A DNA stretch of 40,428 bases, from NCBI GenBank assembly GCA_947502835.1, contig CANNBJ010000005.1, positions 1 to 40,428 on the forward strand, given 5' to 3'. The notes below the pieces were generated by a model. That model saw nothing but the letters and a program-made list of their open reading frames with translations. It was not told where the DNA came from and ran no database searches. This document shows positions 8,421-15,035 of the stretch, piece after piece. Both the position numbers and the translations under genes were made by a program. This stretch comes from Bdellovibrionales bacterium (GTDB lineage: Bacteria; Bdellovibrionota; UBA1018; CAIMNF01). The stretch's first letter is position 1, and the number at the start of each line of letters is the position of its first letter.

Positions 8421-8441
8421 GGGAAGGTTGCCTTTGCAGTT

Positions 8442-8993
8442 TTAGGGGTGATTCAACATTTCTGTTATTGTTTTTGCCTTTTCTTGATCGAATTCGCCGG
8501 AAACATATCCAATCGGATGTCCAGAGGGTTTGAGTACCAGGGCATAGGCTCCCTTGGGATCAAAGGGAATTCCAAGGGATTTTGAGAAATTTTCCTGATT
8601 GGTGTAGAGCGTGACAACCCGGTCCCTGATCCTCGGATCAGGAATGCCATTACGCATCCCGCGATCAATGATAAAGCTACCTAGTTTGAGTGGAGTCGAA
8701 ACAACGGGGGTTTCAAACCAGGCAATTTCCGAATTCAAAAGATCAAGACCTTTAACCCAAGATCGCAATTGTTCAGCTTGATCTTCTTCGTATGCAAAAA
8801 GAATCAGAACATTGCGAGATCCGAAATCCGCAGGGAAGGTGTATTTCTGTCCGTTGAGACTCTCTCCGCTCACGGTGGGAAAATGAGCGACGGTGGGGGC
8901 CTCGATTTGCACGGTTTTCATTTTCAGGTAAATACCGGTTGCTGCAAGGAACGCAATCAAAAACAGAAGAAGTATCAAAAGACTCTTATTCAT
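8442..8993 (-). CDS. Membrane-anchored thioredoxin-fold protein without a CxxC motif
   Basis: 183 residues from the ATG at 8993 (a GTG 21 bases upstream is the alternative). Residues 3-25 form an uncleaved signal anchor (SLLILLLFLIAFLAATGIYL). The rest has the layout of a periplasmic redoxin-like domain: a strand with NVLILFAYEEDQAEQL where CxxC would sit, then FSKSLGIPFDPKGAYALVLKPSGHPIGYVSG, the usual cis-Pro side strand and C-terminal helix. No cysteines are in the redox position, so this would be a structural or binding relative and not a thiol oxidoreductase. It is the first gene of the operon that runs to 6344. Confidence 0.65.
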   Translation of the reverse strand: MNKSLLILLLFLIAFLAATGIYLKMKTVQIEAPTVAHFPTVSGESLNGQKYTFPADFGSRNVLILFAYEEDQAEQLRSWVKGLDLLNSEIAWFETPVVSTPLKLGSFIIDRGMRNGIPDPRIRDRVVTLYTNQENFSKSLGIPFDPKGAYALVLKPSGHPIGYVSGEFDQEKAKTITEMLNHP

Positions 8994-9065
8994 TTTAACA
9001 CCCAATTCAAACACAGATTGAATGATTCGGGGAGGCTCAAAGAAGGACGGGTGGGCGAATACCCG

Positions 9066-9094
9066 CTGACATTGCGCACGACATCGATCATACT
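9066..9094 (+). promoter_or_regulatory. Promoter predicted to give a leaderless mRNA
   Basis: CTGACA (9066-9071), 17 bp, CATACT (9089-9094), six bases, then ATG at 9101. Five of six and four of six consensus positions match. No Shine-Dalgarno precedes the ATG. This is the only well-placed start signal for the downstream SDR. Confidence 0.55.
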
Positions 9095-9100
9095 CCCAGT

Positions 9101-9952
9101 ATGAAATCCTCTTTTCAAGATCAAGTCGTCTGGATCACGGGTGCAAGCAGTGGAATTGGTGAGGCAATGGCCAGGGACTTTGTAAAGAGGGGCGCTCAGG
9201 TGATTCTCACAGCCCGAAGGGCGGACCGGCTGAAGCGACTTGAGGATGAGTTGAATGCGGGCAAGGCAAGTCCGGTGGCAAGGGTGCTGGTTGCGGATCT
9301 GGCAGACTTAAGTGCGCTTTCCGGGCTCGCGTCCCGTGCAATCGCTCTCTTTGGTCACATCGATGTTTTGTTCAACAATGCGGGGGCCAGCCAGCGGGGA
9401 TTTGCGATCGAGACTCCGTTTCAGGTCGAGGAACATTTGATTCGCCTTGATCTTCTCAGCCCGATCGCGCTTACCAAGGCCATACTTCCGCATATGGTAA
9501 CCCGACGGAGTGGCCGGATCATTGTGACGAGCAGCTTGATGGGGGACCTTGAGCTGCCGGGAAATGCCACTTATGCATGCGTTAAACACGGACTCAATGG
9601 TTATTTCTATTCGCTCGCTTTTGAATTGAAGAGTCTTGGAATTCAAGTGCAGGTGCTGCAGCCCGGGTTTGTGAAAACCGAGGTTTCAGTCAGTGCGATC
9701 ACCCCGAGTGGAGAGCGTCACGGAAAAATGGATTCCACCCATGAGTCTGCCATGACAGCAGAGGAGTTCTCCCTGCGGGTGTTTCCAAAAATCGAACAGG
9801 GAAAAGTTTCGATCTACGTGGCGGGCAAGGAGTATTTCGCAGTCATTCTTCGGCATTTCTTCCCGGGACTCTACCGCGTTGCGGTTGGGAAATTCGCCAA
9901 ATCCTATCTGAAGGACAGGATGGTGCATGCCAACCCGGACCCCAAGCTTTAG
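9101..9952 (+). CDS. Short-chain dehydrogenase/reductase, DHRS7-like
   Basis: 283 residues. Classical SDR motifs: TGASSGIG at 13-20, NNAG at 92-95, Ser in VTSS at 142-145, and YACVK at 158-162 for the catalytic Tyr and Lys; LQPGFVKTE follows the active site as usual. The C-terminal tail (FPKIEQGKVSIYVAGKEYFAVILRHFFPGLYRV) is hydrophobic and matches membrane-associated DHRS7-type members. Substrate unknown. It is transcribed away from the four-gene operon that contains another SDR. Translation probably starts leaderless. Its 3' end overlaps the convergent SRPBCC gene by four bases. Confidence 0.92.
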   Translation: MKSSFQDQVVWITGASSGIGEAMARDFVKRGAQVILTARRADRLKRLEDELNAGKASPVARVLVADLADLSALSGLASRAIALFGHIDVLFNNAGASQRGFAIETPFQVEEHLIRLDLLSPIALTKAILPHMVTRRSGRIIVTSSLMGDLELPGNATYACVKHGLNGYFYSLAFELKSLGIQVQVLQPGFVKTEVSVSAITPSGERHGKMDSTHESAMTAEEFSLRVFPKIEQGKVSIYVAGKEYFAVILRHFFPGLYRVAVGKFAKSYLKDRMVHANPDPKL

Positions 9953-10509
9953 GGAGAGGACGCCTGCTTCTCGATCAGATCTTTCAGTGTTTTAATGCCA
10001 ACTTCAAAATCACCCGCAACCATCTTCTCGCAATCGATGAACACACCAATCAGTTTTCCCATAAATCCTCCATCGCCCGACATCGCCCACGAAAATCGGG
10101 TCTGATCCCCCTCAGGCGTCAGGGTGTAGATAATCGTGTTTGAAGCGGAGATCGGACGGGTCATCACAAGTTTGATTTCCACTTGCTGGTTCGGAATGAT
10201 CTTCAGGACTTCGAGCGAGCCCGCGCCCGAATCACTATTGCCGTCGAATTCCATGATCGATCCCACCTCGCCCTCTATTCCTTTGAAAGTTCTTTTCATG
10301 TTCGGGTCCCGACGATCATAAGGGCTCCATTCGTTGCCCTTCTTGAAGTTGGCAAGGTACGGGAAGATCTGCGCGGGCGGAGCTTGGATCAGGCCGCTAC
10401 GCTCGTAGCGAAATTCGCTGTTTCGTGTGGATACATAACCAAGGAAGAGGCCCAAGCCTGCGAGCGCGATGAGAAGGTATTTCACGGAGGAAGGGTATAA
10501 CAAAAACAT
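9949..10509 (-). CDS. SRPBCC-family (START-like) protein with an N-terminal membrane segment
   Basis: 186 residues from the ATG at 10509 (a TTG two codons earlier is the alternative). A membrane segment KYLLIALAGLGLFLGYV precedes an SRPBCC ligand-binding domain: IQAPPAQIFPYLANFKKGNEWSPYD is the classic 'i.Ap.e.Vf..l.d...w..W.P...' opening, followed by GSIMEF, VEIKLVMTRP, NTIIYTLTPEGDQTRFSWAM and a C-terminal helix. Members bind hydrophobic ligands or act as polyketide cyclase relatives. Ligand unknown. It is convergent with the SDR and divergent from the HutD-family gene. Confidence 0.85.
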   Translation of the reverse strand: MFLLYPSSVKYLLIALAGLGLFLGYVSTRNSEFRYERSGLIQAPPAQIFPYLANFKKGNEWSPYDRRDPNMKRTFKGIEGEVGSIMEFDGNSDSGAGSLEVLKIIPNQQVEIKLVMTRPISASNTIIYTLTPEGDQTRFSWAMSGDGGFMGKLIGVFIDCEKMVAGDFEVGIKTLKDLIEKQASSP

Positions 10510-10571
10510 GCGCAAACGGTAGAAAAATCCCTTTGATTCCAGACTCAGTGCCTGACATGCTGGACCTCGAA

Positions 10572-11171
10572 ATGAATAGTTTAATGATCATTCGAAAATC
10601 CGAATACAAACGCGCGACCTGGAAGAACGGACTTGGATTCACCGACGAAATTGCCATTTATCCGGAGGGCGCATCACTTGCTAAAGGGGATTTTCTGTGG
10701 CGCCTCAGTTCCGCTCGCATCGAGAGCGCGTCCCCCTTTTCCAAGTTTCCTGCACATGATCGGGTGCTCGTGATTTTGCGTGGCAATGGAATCCGGATGG
10801 CGCACAGGTATGAAGAGGGGGATCCGGAAGAGATCAACGAGGTGGGGCCGCTTGAGCCTTATGAATTTCCGGGGGACATTCAGAGTCGCTGCGAGCTTAT
10901 GAAGGGGGCGATCACGGATTTCAGTGTCTTCACTGAAACCGGAAGAATTGGAGCTCAGGTGGCGGTGCAGGAGCTTTCGCCCGATGAGGACTTTATTTGG
11001 AACTCGGAGGGACGCTGGAATTTCGCGTTCGCCATTGACCGGTCCATTGAGACCGATGCTGGTGCCTTGCCCGAGGGCGATACGCTTTCATGCGGGCCGG
11101 GCGAGGTGAGACTCACAGCGGGCGGAGAGGGCGCGAAGCTGCTACTCGTGTCGTTGGAGGCTTTGGGGTAG
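10572..11171 (+). CDS. HutD-family (Ves-like) cupin protein
   Basis: About 200 residues; the exact start is uncertain (ATG at 10557, 10572 or 10584 in frame, none with a Shine-Dalgarno). The family opening YKRATWKNGLGFTDEIAIYP and FLWRLSSARIESASPFSKFPAHDRVLVILRGNGI are clear matches to HutD/Ves: the 'W+nG.G.T.eia' and 'f.WRlS.A.v...g.Fs.fpg.dR.l.lL.G' motifs. HutD is often coded with histidine utilisation genes and thought to limit flux by binding an intermediate; no hut genes are seen here. A stand-alone copy resembles E. coli Ves. Confidence 0.88.
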   Translation: MNSLMIIRKSEYKRATWKNGLGFTDEIAIYPEGASLAKGDFLWRLSSARIESASPFSKFPAHDRVLVILRGNGIRMAHRYEEGDPEEINEVGPLEPYEFPGDIQSRCELMKGAITDFSVFTETGRIGAQVAVQELSPDEDFIWNSEGRWNFAFAIDRSIETDAGALPEGDTLSCGPGEVRLTAGGEGAKLLLVSLEALG

Positions 11172-11223
11172 AAGAAGACGGTGGAAATCGATCCGGCAAA
11201 TGGAGCGCCAGCTGCCCATTGAA

Positions 11224-11252
11224 TTGATTTCCATTTTTCCTTTGAGTAGCAT
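11224..11252 (+). promoter_or_regulatory. Promoter predicted to give a leaderless mRNA
   Basis: TTGATT (11224-11229), 17 bp, TAGCAT (11247-11252), six bases, then ATG at 11259. Each hexamer matches the consensus at four of six positions. No Shine-Dalgarno is present. Confidence 0.5.
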
Positions 11253-11258
11253 CACCCC

Positions 11259-12320
11259 ATGATTCGGTGGCTTGTTCTGTTCCTGTGTTTTTGTGAGATC
11301 GCTTTCGGTTCAGAGGGTGCCTCGTCCGCACCCTCCCCCGCGCCGACACCTTCGGGCTGGGCTCAAGAGTTCGAGGAATCCCGAATGGACCCTGTAGGGA
11401 CTGCCCTTCGTATATCTAGAATTGCGAGTGGAGACTCCGTTCAAACAAGAATCAACAAGCTTCTGTTTCTCCTCAATCATAACCACTATCTTCATGCGTT
11501 TGCTTTGGATGAGGAAGGAAAGGGGTATCCGCCTTTTCAGGAATTGAAGGAAGAGGATCAGACCAAGATTCGGAAGATGGTTGGAGACGGAAAGTATGAG
11601 ATGGATTCGCTGCGAACCACAGAAGAGATCCTTGGATATCGATGTGGCGGGTATTGCAGCTCTCATGCACGGAGCTTTGCACGATTGCTGGAGGAGTCCG
11701 GTGTCAGCGGGAAGCAGATTCGAATTGTCTCTGCAGTGAATGATGAGGATCTTAAGAAAATCTGTCCCGGAAAGAAAGGCCACGCTCGAGATGCAAAATA
11801 TAACGGAGGCGCCTCCGGTCATGTATTTGTGATGGTTCAGTTAAAGCCCGGGGATGAAAAGAGCTGGACGCTGATCAATACCACGCATGATCCCATTCGG
11901 CCTGATCAGAGCGGGAAATACCGCGGAGTCCATGGCGAGGAGCTTTCTGAGCTGTTGAAAAAGCCAAACAACGAATCGCACAAGTTTCCGCTGGCAAAAG
12001 ATTTGCTTGAAAAGCTCGATGCCTCGGATGTGGAGATGAGTTCTTGGCCGGAGTTTTCGTTTGATCCAACGAAACTGAAGAATAGGCTTAAGGAAAAGCC
12101 GGTTTCGATCCCCGAGGCCATCATTCAGAGTGGCCCCTTTAAGCCGATGACGATTTTCTCGGTTGAGTCCCCAAGGACTTACCTGAGGCACACATTTAAA
12201 GAACGTCTGAACTTGATCGCAAGTGGTAAGGTGAATCATCAGAGTTGTCGTTATGATTGCGAAAAGGTTCCGGGCGACTCGAGTGCTTGCCGCATCGGAG
12301 ATGGTGCGGATGTGCGGTAA
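11259..12320 (+). CDS. Secreted transglutaminase-like protein
   Basis: 353 residues. A signal peptide (about 17 residues, ending IAFG) is followed by a Ser/Pro/Ala-rich linker. The central part has the layout of a transglutaminase/protease-like fold: CGGYCSSHARSFARLLEESG gives the nucleophile (C133 best placed, C129 nearby), SGHVFVMVQL the histidine (H188), and NTTHDPI the acid (D211). The C-terminal third is unassigned and ends in a cysteine-containing tail (SCRYDCEK...SACR). Bacterial relatives are proteases, amidases or peptide cross-linkers in the periplasm. Triad identity is inference from spacing. Translation is predicted to be leaderless. Confidence 0.75.
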   Translation: MIRWLVLFLCFCEIAFGSEGASSAPSPAPTPSGWAQEFEESRMDPVGTALRISRIASGDSVQTRINKLLFLLNHNHYLHAFALDEEGKGYPPFQELKEEDQTKIRKMVGDGKYEMDSLRTTEEILGYRCGGYCSSHARSFARLLEESGVSGKQIRIVSAVNDEDLKKICPGKKGHARDAKYNGGASGHVFVMVQLKPGDEKSWTLINTTHDPIRPDQSGKYRGVHGEELSELLKKPNNESHKFPLAKDLLEKLDASDVEMSSWPEFSFDPTKLKNRLKEKPVSIPEAIIQSGPFKPMTIFSVESPRTYLRHTFKERLNLIASGKVNHQSCRYDCEKVPGDSSACRIGDGADVR

Positions 12321-12490
12321 TCCCAAAGTATTTCTCATGCCTTGGTTTCCTGAAGCTGGACTGAATTCTATGGAAATATCTCGTGGAATCGCTTGCCTGA
12401 GACACGGTGTACCCCCTCAGGCCACTCGGAAAGCCACGCTAGAAGATTTGTTCACAGGCAAAAGCGACCCAGTCCCTAATGGACAGAGAT

Positions 12491-12850
12491 TCATGCTTCC
12501 AGAAATGTTTTAAAACCGCCGTAGATCATACGCATTCCATCAAACTGCACCGAGTCCCAAGCTTTTCCGAGCGCCTCGTCCTTCATCACGAGGTCCATTA
12601 CTTTTTTGCAATGCGCTTTGGATTTACAGGTAACCATTCCGAGCAGGATCGTCTCTCCGGCTTTAAGCTTCACGCTCATAGGGAACGATGTGACTTTCCC
12701 TTTGGGAATGAAGTCAGCCTCATACTCGGCATAAGCGAGGGCGCCGGATTTCATCCAAGTTCGAGCAGCGACTTTGGCCATCGAGCGATACTGCTTGAGC
12801 TTCGACTTGGGGACGGGAATTAAATAGGTATGAATATAGTTCTTCGTCAT
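12491..12850 (-). CDS. DUF1428 (YbaA-like) protein
   Basis: 119 residues. It matches the small DUF1428 family across its length: YIHTYLIPVPKSKLKQYRSMAKVAARTWMKSGAL at the start, DFIPKGKVTSFPMSVKLKAGE in the middle and MRMIYGGFKTF at the end. The fold is a ferredoxin-like dimeric alpha-beta barrel, and the function is unknown. It lies alone, 170 bp from the convergent transglutaminase-like gene. A -35/17/-10 element ends six bases before its ATG. Confidence 0.9.
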   Translation of the reverse strand: MTKNYIHTYLIPVPKSKLKQYRSMAKVAARTWMKSGALAYAEYEADFIPKGKVTSFPMSVKLKAGETILLGMVTCKSKAHCKKVMDLVMKDEALGKAWDSVQFDGMRMIYGGFKTFLEA

Positions 12851-12885
12851 GCCCAGAGCTTAATTGATACGCATGACTCTGTCGA
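12851..12885 (-). promoter_or_regulatory. Promoter predicted to give a leaderless mRNA (weak -10)
   Basis: On the minus strand: TCGACA (12885-12880), 17 bp, TAAGCT (12862-12857), six bases, ATG at 12850. The -35 matches at five of six positions but the -10 at only three. It is listed because the geometry equals that of the other predicted leaderless genes. Confidence 0.35.
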
Positions 12886-12966
12886 TCTTCGTATTTTGCT
12901 AACTCGCACCGATTTGCTTGCTCCGGCGTACTTCGCGCCACATGTATCGGCTCCTGCCTTGTCGCC

Positions 12967-12986
12967 TCACCCTTTCGGGTCCGCCA
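12967..12986 (+). repeat. Fragment copying the 3' end of the nearby tRNA-Arg, inverted
   Basis: CCCTTTCGGGTCCGCCA at 12970-12986 is identical over 17 bases, CCA included, to the 3' end of the tRNA-Arg gene at 13489-13566, but lies on the opposite strand. A second, diverged copy (18 of 20 bases over TCACCC...CA) is at 13328-13347 in the same orientation as this one. Confidence 0.75.
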
Positions 12987-13057
12987 CCGCTCGTTCGTTT
13001 CACTCACTCGCTTTTTTCTCCCCCAAAGCATCCGCGAACGTTGAAGTAGGGAAGAGT

Positions 13058-13149
13058 CAATCGAAAAGACTCCCTTCGACTTCTCGGCCTCAGGAAGAGG
13101 CCAGCCGAGAGGACAGGAAGTCCGCAGGAGAAGGGAGCCTTTTCGATTG
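13058..13149. repeat. Strongly folded inverted-repeat element
   Basis: The arm at 13058-13077 (CAATCGAAAAGACTCCCTTC) is complementary at 19 of 20 positions to 13130-13149. Inside, GACTTC pairs with GAAGTC, TCTCGG with CCGAGA and GGCCTC with GAGGCC, so the whole 92 bases fold into a long hairpin with bulges. It could be a non-autonomous mobile element or a structured RNA. No promoter or T run is obvious. Confidence 0.65.
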
Positions 13150-13188
13150 GCCCTGTCCTGCTTAAAATTTTGGGTGGATGTTCCGGGG

Positions 13189-13205
13189 GATAAAAATGGC
13201 GGACC
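13189..13205 (+). repeat. Direct repeat of the tRNA-Arg 3' junction (17 bp, copy 1)
   Basis: GATAAAAATGGCGGACC at 13189-13205 is identical to 13481-13497, which is the last nine bases of the tRNA gene plus eight flanking bases. Same orientation, 292 bp apart. This is what an att-type duplication at a tRNA 3' end looks like, although the enclosed segment is far too short to code an integrase. Confidence 0.7.
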
Positions 13206-13360
13206 TTGGGTTCGGCCAAGCGCTCGGGCTCACTTCACGTTCGCCCTCCGCCTGGCCACTCGCAAAAACTTTCCCTCGCATCACGCTCGGGAACAGGCCA
13301 TTTAGGCCTGACGTTTTTGCTCTCTTCTCACCCTTTCGGATCCGGCATTTCCCAAGGCCA

Positions 13361-13471
13361 TCATAAATATACAGACCCCTTTTTTCTGGCAGTCACTGCA
13401 GCCATGGATGGCGAAAGCAGTGCAAGGCCAGGATGGCCGATGCTACAAAAAGGGGGTCTGTATTTTTATGA
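13361..13471. repeat. Long hairpin element with ACAGACCCC ends (MITE- or REP-like)
   Basis: Arms at 13361-13385 and 13447-13471 are inverted copies, reading TCATAAATATACAGACCCC then T's on one side and G's with TCTGTATTTTTATGA on the other, with one mismatch over the outer 15 bases. The 61-base centre pairs further (CACTGC with GCAGTG, CTGGC with GCCAG). The length and nesting resemble REP elements mobilised by Y1/RAYT transposases. No transposase is in the window. It lies between the two direct repeats of the tRNA junction. Confidence 0.65.
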
Positions 13472-13480
13472 ATGGGTTTT

Positions 13481-13497
13481 GATAAAAATGGCGGACC
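13481..13497 (+). repeat. Direct repeat of the tRNA-Arg 3' junction (17 bp, copy 2)
   Basis: Partner of the repeat at 13189-13205. It spans the 3' end of tRNA-Arg and its downstream flank. Confidence 0.7.
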
Positions 13498-13566
13498 CGA
13501 AAGGGCTCGAACCTATGACCTCCACATCCGTAGTGTGGCGCTCTAATCCAACTGAGCTACGGGTCC
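13489..13566 (-). tRNA. tRNA-Arg (anticodon ACG)
   Basis: The minus strand folds as a full cloverleaf of 78 bases with encoded CCA. Acceptor GGACCCG/CGGGTCC, D stem GCTC/GAGC with a ten-base loop, anticodon stem CCACA/TGTGG with loop CTACGGA giving ACG (read as ICG for CGU, CGC, CGA), and T arm with TTCGAGC. One mismatch lies in the T stem (T:T). It is isolated, with repeats derived from its 3' end immediately downstream and no other tRNA nearby. Confidence 0.95.
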
Positions 13567-13641
13567 GCATTTCAATGAGGTGGAACTATACCTGAGTTTT
13601 GTGATCTAATCAATTTGATTTTCGGGGTCGCTCTTGAGAGA

Positions 13642-14100
13642 ATGGGAGGCATGCGCGGTGCCTCGGGAATTCAATCAAATTTAGCTGTTTTGGGCCTGAT
13701 ATTTGGGCTAATGCAGCTCTCTGGCTGCGGCGCAATCACCCTTGGAGGCAGGCCAAGTGCGACCTGTCTTCCCAATACGGCTCAAATCGAGGTTTATGAC
13801 ACCGGAATGAGGCGAGGTTGCGGATGTGCCGAGGGTGCCTCAACCCAGCTTTTTTCCGGGCCCAATGCTTTTGATTGTACGGTTTCGATCAATACCACTG
13901 TTTATTTCACCTATGTCGGTACTGTGAATGTCCATTGGGTTCAGGCAAATCCTGCGAACTCTTGCAACTTTCCCTACCGGGATCCGGAGGTGAGTCCGGT
14001 GGCGGGGCAGGTGGATGCCTGTGTCCTCAGCAGTTCAACAACTTTCTCTTTTACGGACGTACAGACTTCAAACGGGATGAGAATTATTGTAAACCCGTAG
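13642..14100 (+). CDS. Putative lipoprotein of unknown function
   Basis: About 152 residues from the ATG at 13642; a TTG at 13615 and an ATG at 13651 are alternatives, and a GGGAGG just before 13651 is too close to act there. A hydrophobic segment ends in a lipobox (LMQLSGC), so lipidation at this cysteine is likely. The mature part is small and cysteine-rich (ATC, GCGCAEG, DCTV, NSCNF, ACVL), probably disulfide-bonded and beta-rich. A candidate promoter TGGAAC - 18 bp - TCTAAT lies at 13581-13610. It precedes a DUF2892 membrane protein by 13 bp and likely shares its message. Confidence 0.65.
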   Translation: MGGMRGASGIQSNLAVLGLIFGLMQLSGCGAITLGGRPSATCLPNTAQIEVYDTGMRRGCGCAEGASTQLFSGPNAFDCTVSINTTVYFTYVGTVNVHWVQANPANSCNFPYRDPEVSPVAGQVDACVLSSSTTFSFTDVQTSNGMRIIVNP

Positions 14101-14113
14101 TACAGGAGTTCCT

Positions 14114-14317
14114 ATGAAACTGAATGTAGGTGGTATCGAGAGCTTTATCCGTATTTTCTCAGGGGTGTGTCTTCTTTACGGCGCCCTGTACGGGATCATC
14201 GGCGCTTGGGGCTTTGCGGGTGTCATCTTGATTTTAACGGGTCTTGCGCGCTTTTGCCCGCTTACCACCCTGCTTGGAATCAACACAAATAGTTGTAAAA
14301 CCGAATCCAGCCATTAA
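14114..14317 (+). CDS. DUF2892 / YgaP-type membrane protein
   Basis: 67 residues with two hydrophobic segments (FIRIFSGVCLLYGALYGI and GFAGVILILTGLARF). The C-terminal CPLTTLLGINT matches the 'CPly..lG.nT' end of DUF2892 proteins, small inner-membrane proteins also found fused to rhodanese domains. AGGAG lies six bases before the ATG. It follows the putative lipoprotein by 13 bp. Function is unknown. Confidence 0.85.
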   Translation: MKLNVGGIESFIRIFSGVCLLYGALYGIIGAWGFAGVILILTGLARFCPLTTLLGINTNSCKTESSH

Positions 14318-14381
14318 TTGCTGGACTCGAAATTTACAGAATCTTAATTTTTTGTAAAAAATTTAGGGTTAAAATTGGGGA

Positions 14382-14894
14382 ATGTCGCATCCTCGGTTTT
14401 TGTTTCAGCAGTCGGTTCTTTTTATCGATGACCAATCCCAATTCGAGAATTTGATCCGCAAGGGGCTTTTCTCGTGTGCTGCGGAATACGAGTTCTGCCC
14501 GAGCAGGGTTTCGAAGGCGTACGAGAGGCTCCAGGGGGATACACCGGACCTGATCGTATCCACGCTCGACTTCAAAGAGGGGAGTGTTCTCGACCTTTTC
14601 CGGAAAACGAACGGTTACCTTCAAAAGATTCCTGCACTTTACCTCTCTGAGCCCCATTTGGCGGATGTTGAGGCCGAGATGTCCTTGATGGGAAAATTCA
14701 ATATTCTGGACCGAAAAGCGGGGCCCTTGGAGATCATCCGAAAAATGGCACAACTGGTCGCTGAAAATCTGAACCATGAAAAACCTGAGCGATTCAGGCC
14801 TGCGTCCGGAAAAGCGCAGCTGGAATCTCTTGTTGTTTCAGAGCCGGCACTCGATTCCCCCTGGGCCGAGGCAATTCTGAAGAAGAATAAATAA
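14382..14894 (+). CDS. Degenerate response-regulator receiver protein
   Basis: 170 residues. The first 125 have the receiver fold: VLFIDDQSQFENLIRKGL keeps the acidic pair, and the beta-3 strand PDLIVSTLDF aligns with 'DLvllDl', putting Thr where the phosphorylated Asp should be. The Lys near the end of the domain (DRKAGPLEII) is present. Loss of the acceptor Asp means it is unlikely to be phosphorylated in the usual way. The remaining 45 residues are polar with no DNA-binding or output domain. A TAAAAT hexamer ends six bases before the ATG; the -35 is poor. A terminator follows at 14926. Confidence 0.7.
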   Translation: MSHPRFLFQQSVLFIDDQSQFENLIRKGLFSCAAEYEFCPSRVSKAYERLQGDTPDLIVSTLDFKEGSVLDLFRKTNGYLQKIPALYLSEPHLADVEAEMSLMGKFNILDRKAGPLEIIRKMAQLVAENLNHEKPERFRPASGKAQLESLVVSEPALDSPWAEAILKKNK

Positions 14895-14925
14895 TCGCTC
14901 CGTTTTTCACGGATATTGCCTGAGA

Positions 14926-14959
14926 GACATCCTCAAATCCCGGTGAGGTGTCAATTTTT
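14926..14959 (+). terminator. Rho-independent terminator
   Basis: GACATCCTCA (14926-14935) pairs with TGAGGTGTC (14944-14952) with one bulged base, then AATTTTT. It ends transcription of the degenerate receiver gene. Confidence 0.7.
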
Positions 14960-15035
14960 GCTCTTCATTTTAAACCAAACGCGAGTACACTTGTCCCCCT
15001 GAGGGTTAGGAATATTTATCCATAAGGGGGAAACC

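Noticed and set aside
12720-13031. Open frame of 103 codons in the tRNA-adjacent region
   Set aside because: It spans the tRNA fragment and the start of the DUF1428 gene, has no Shine-Dalgarno and codes an Arg/Glu/Ser-rich string. It fits repeat sequence, not a protein.
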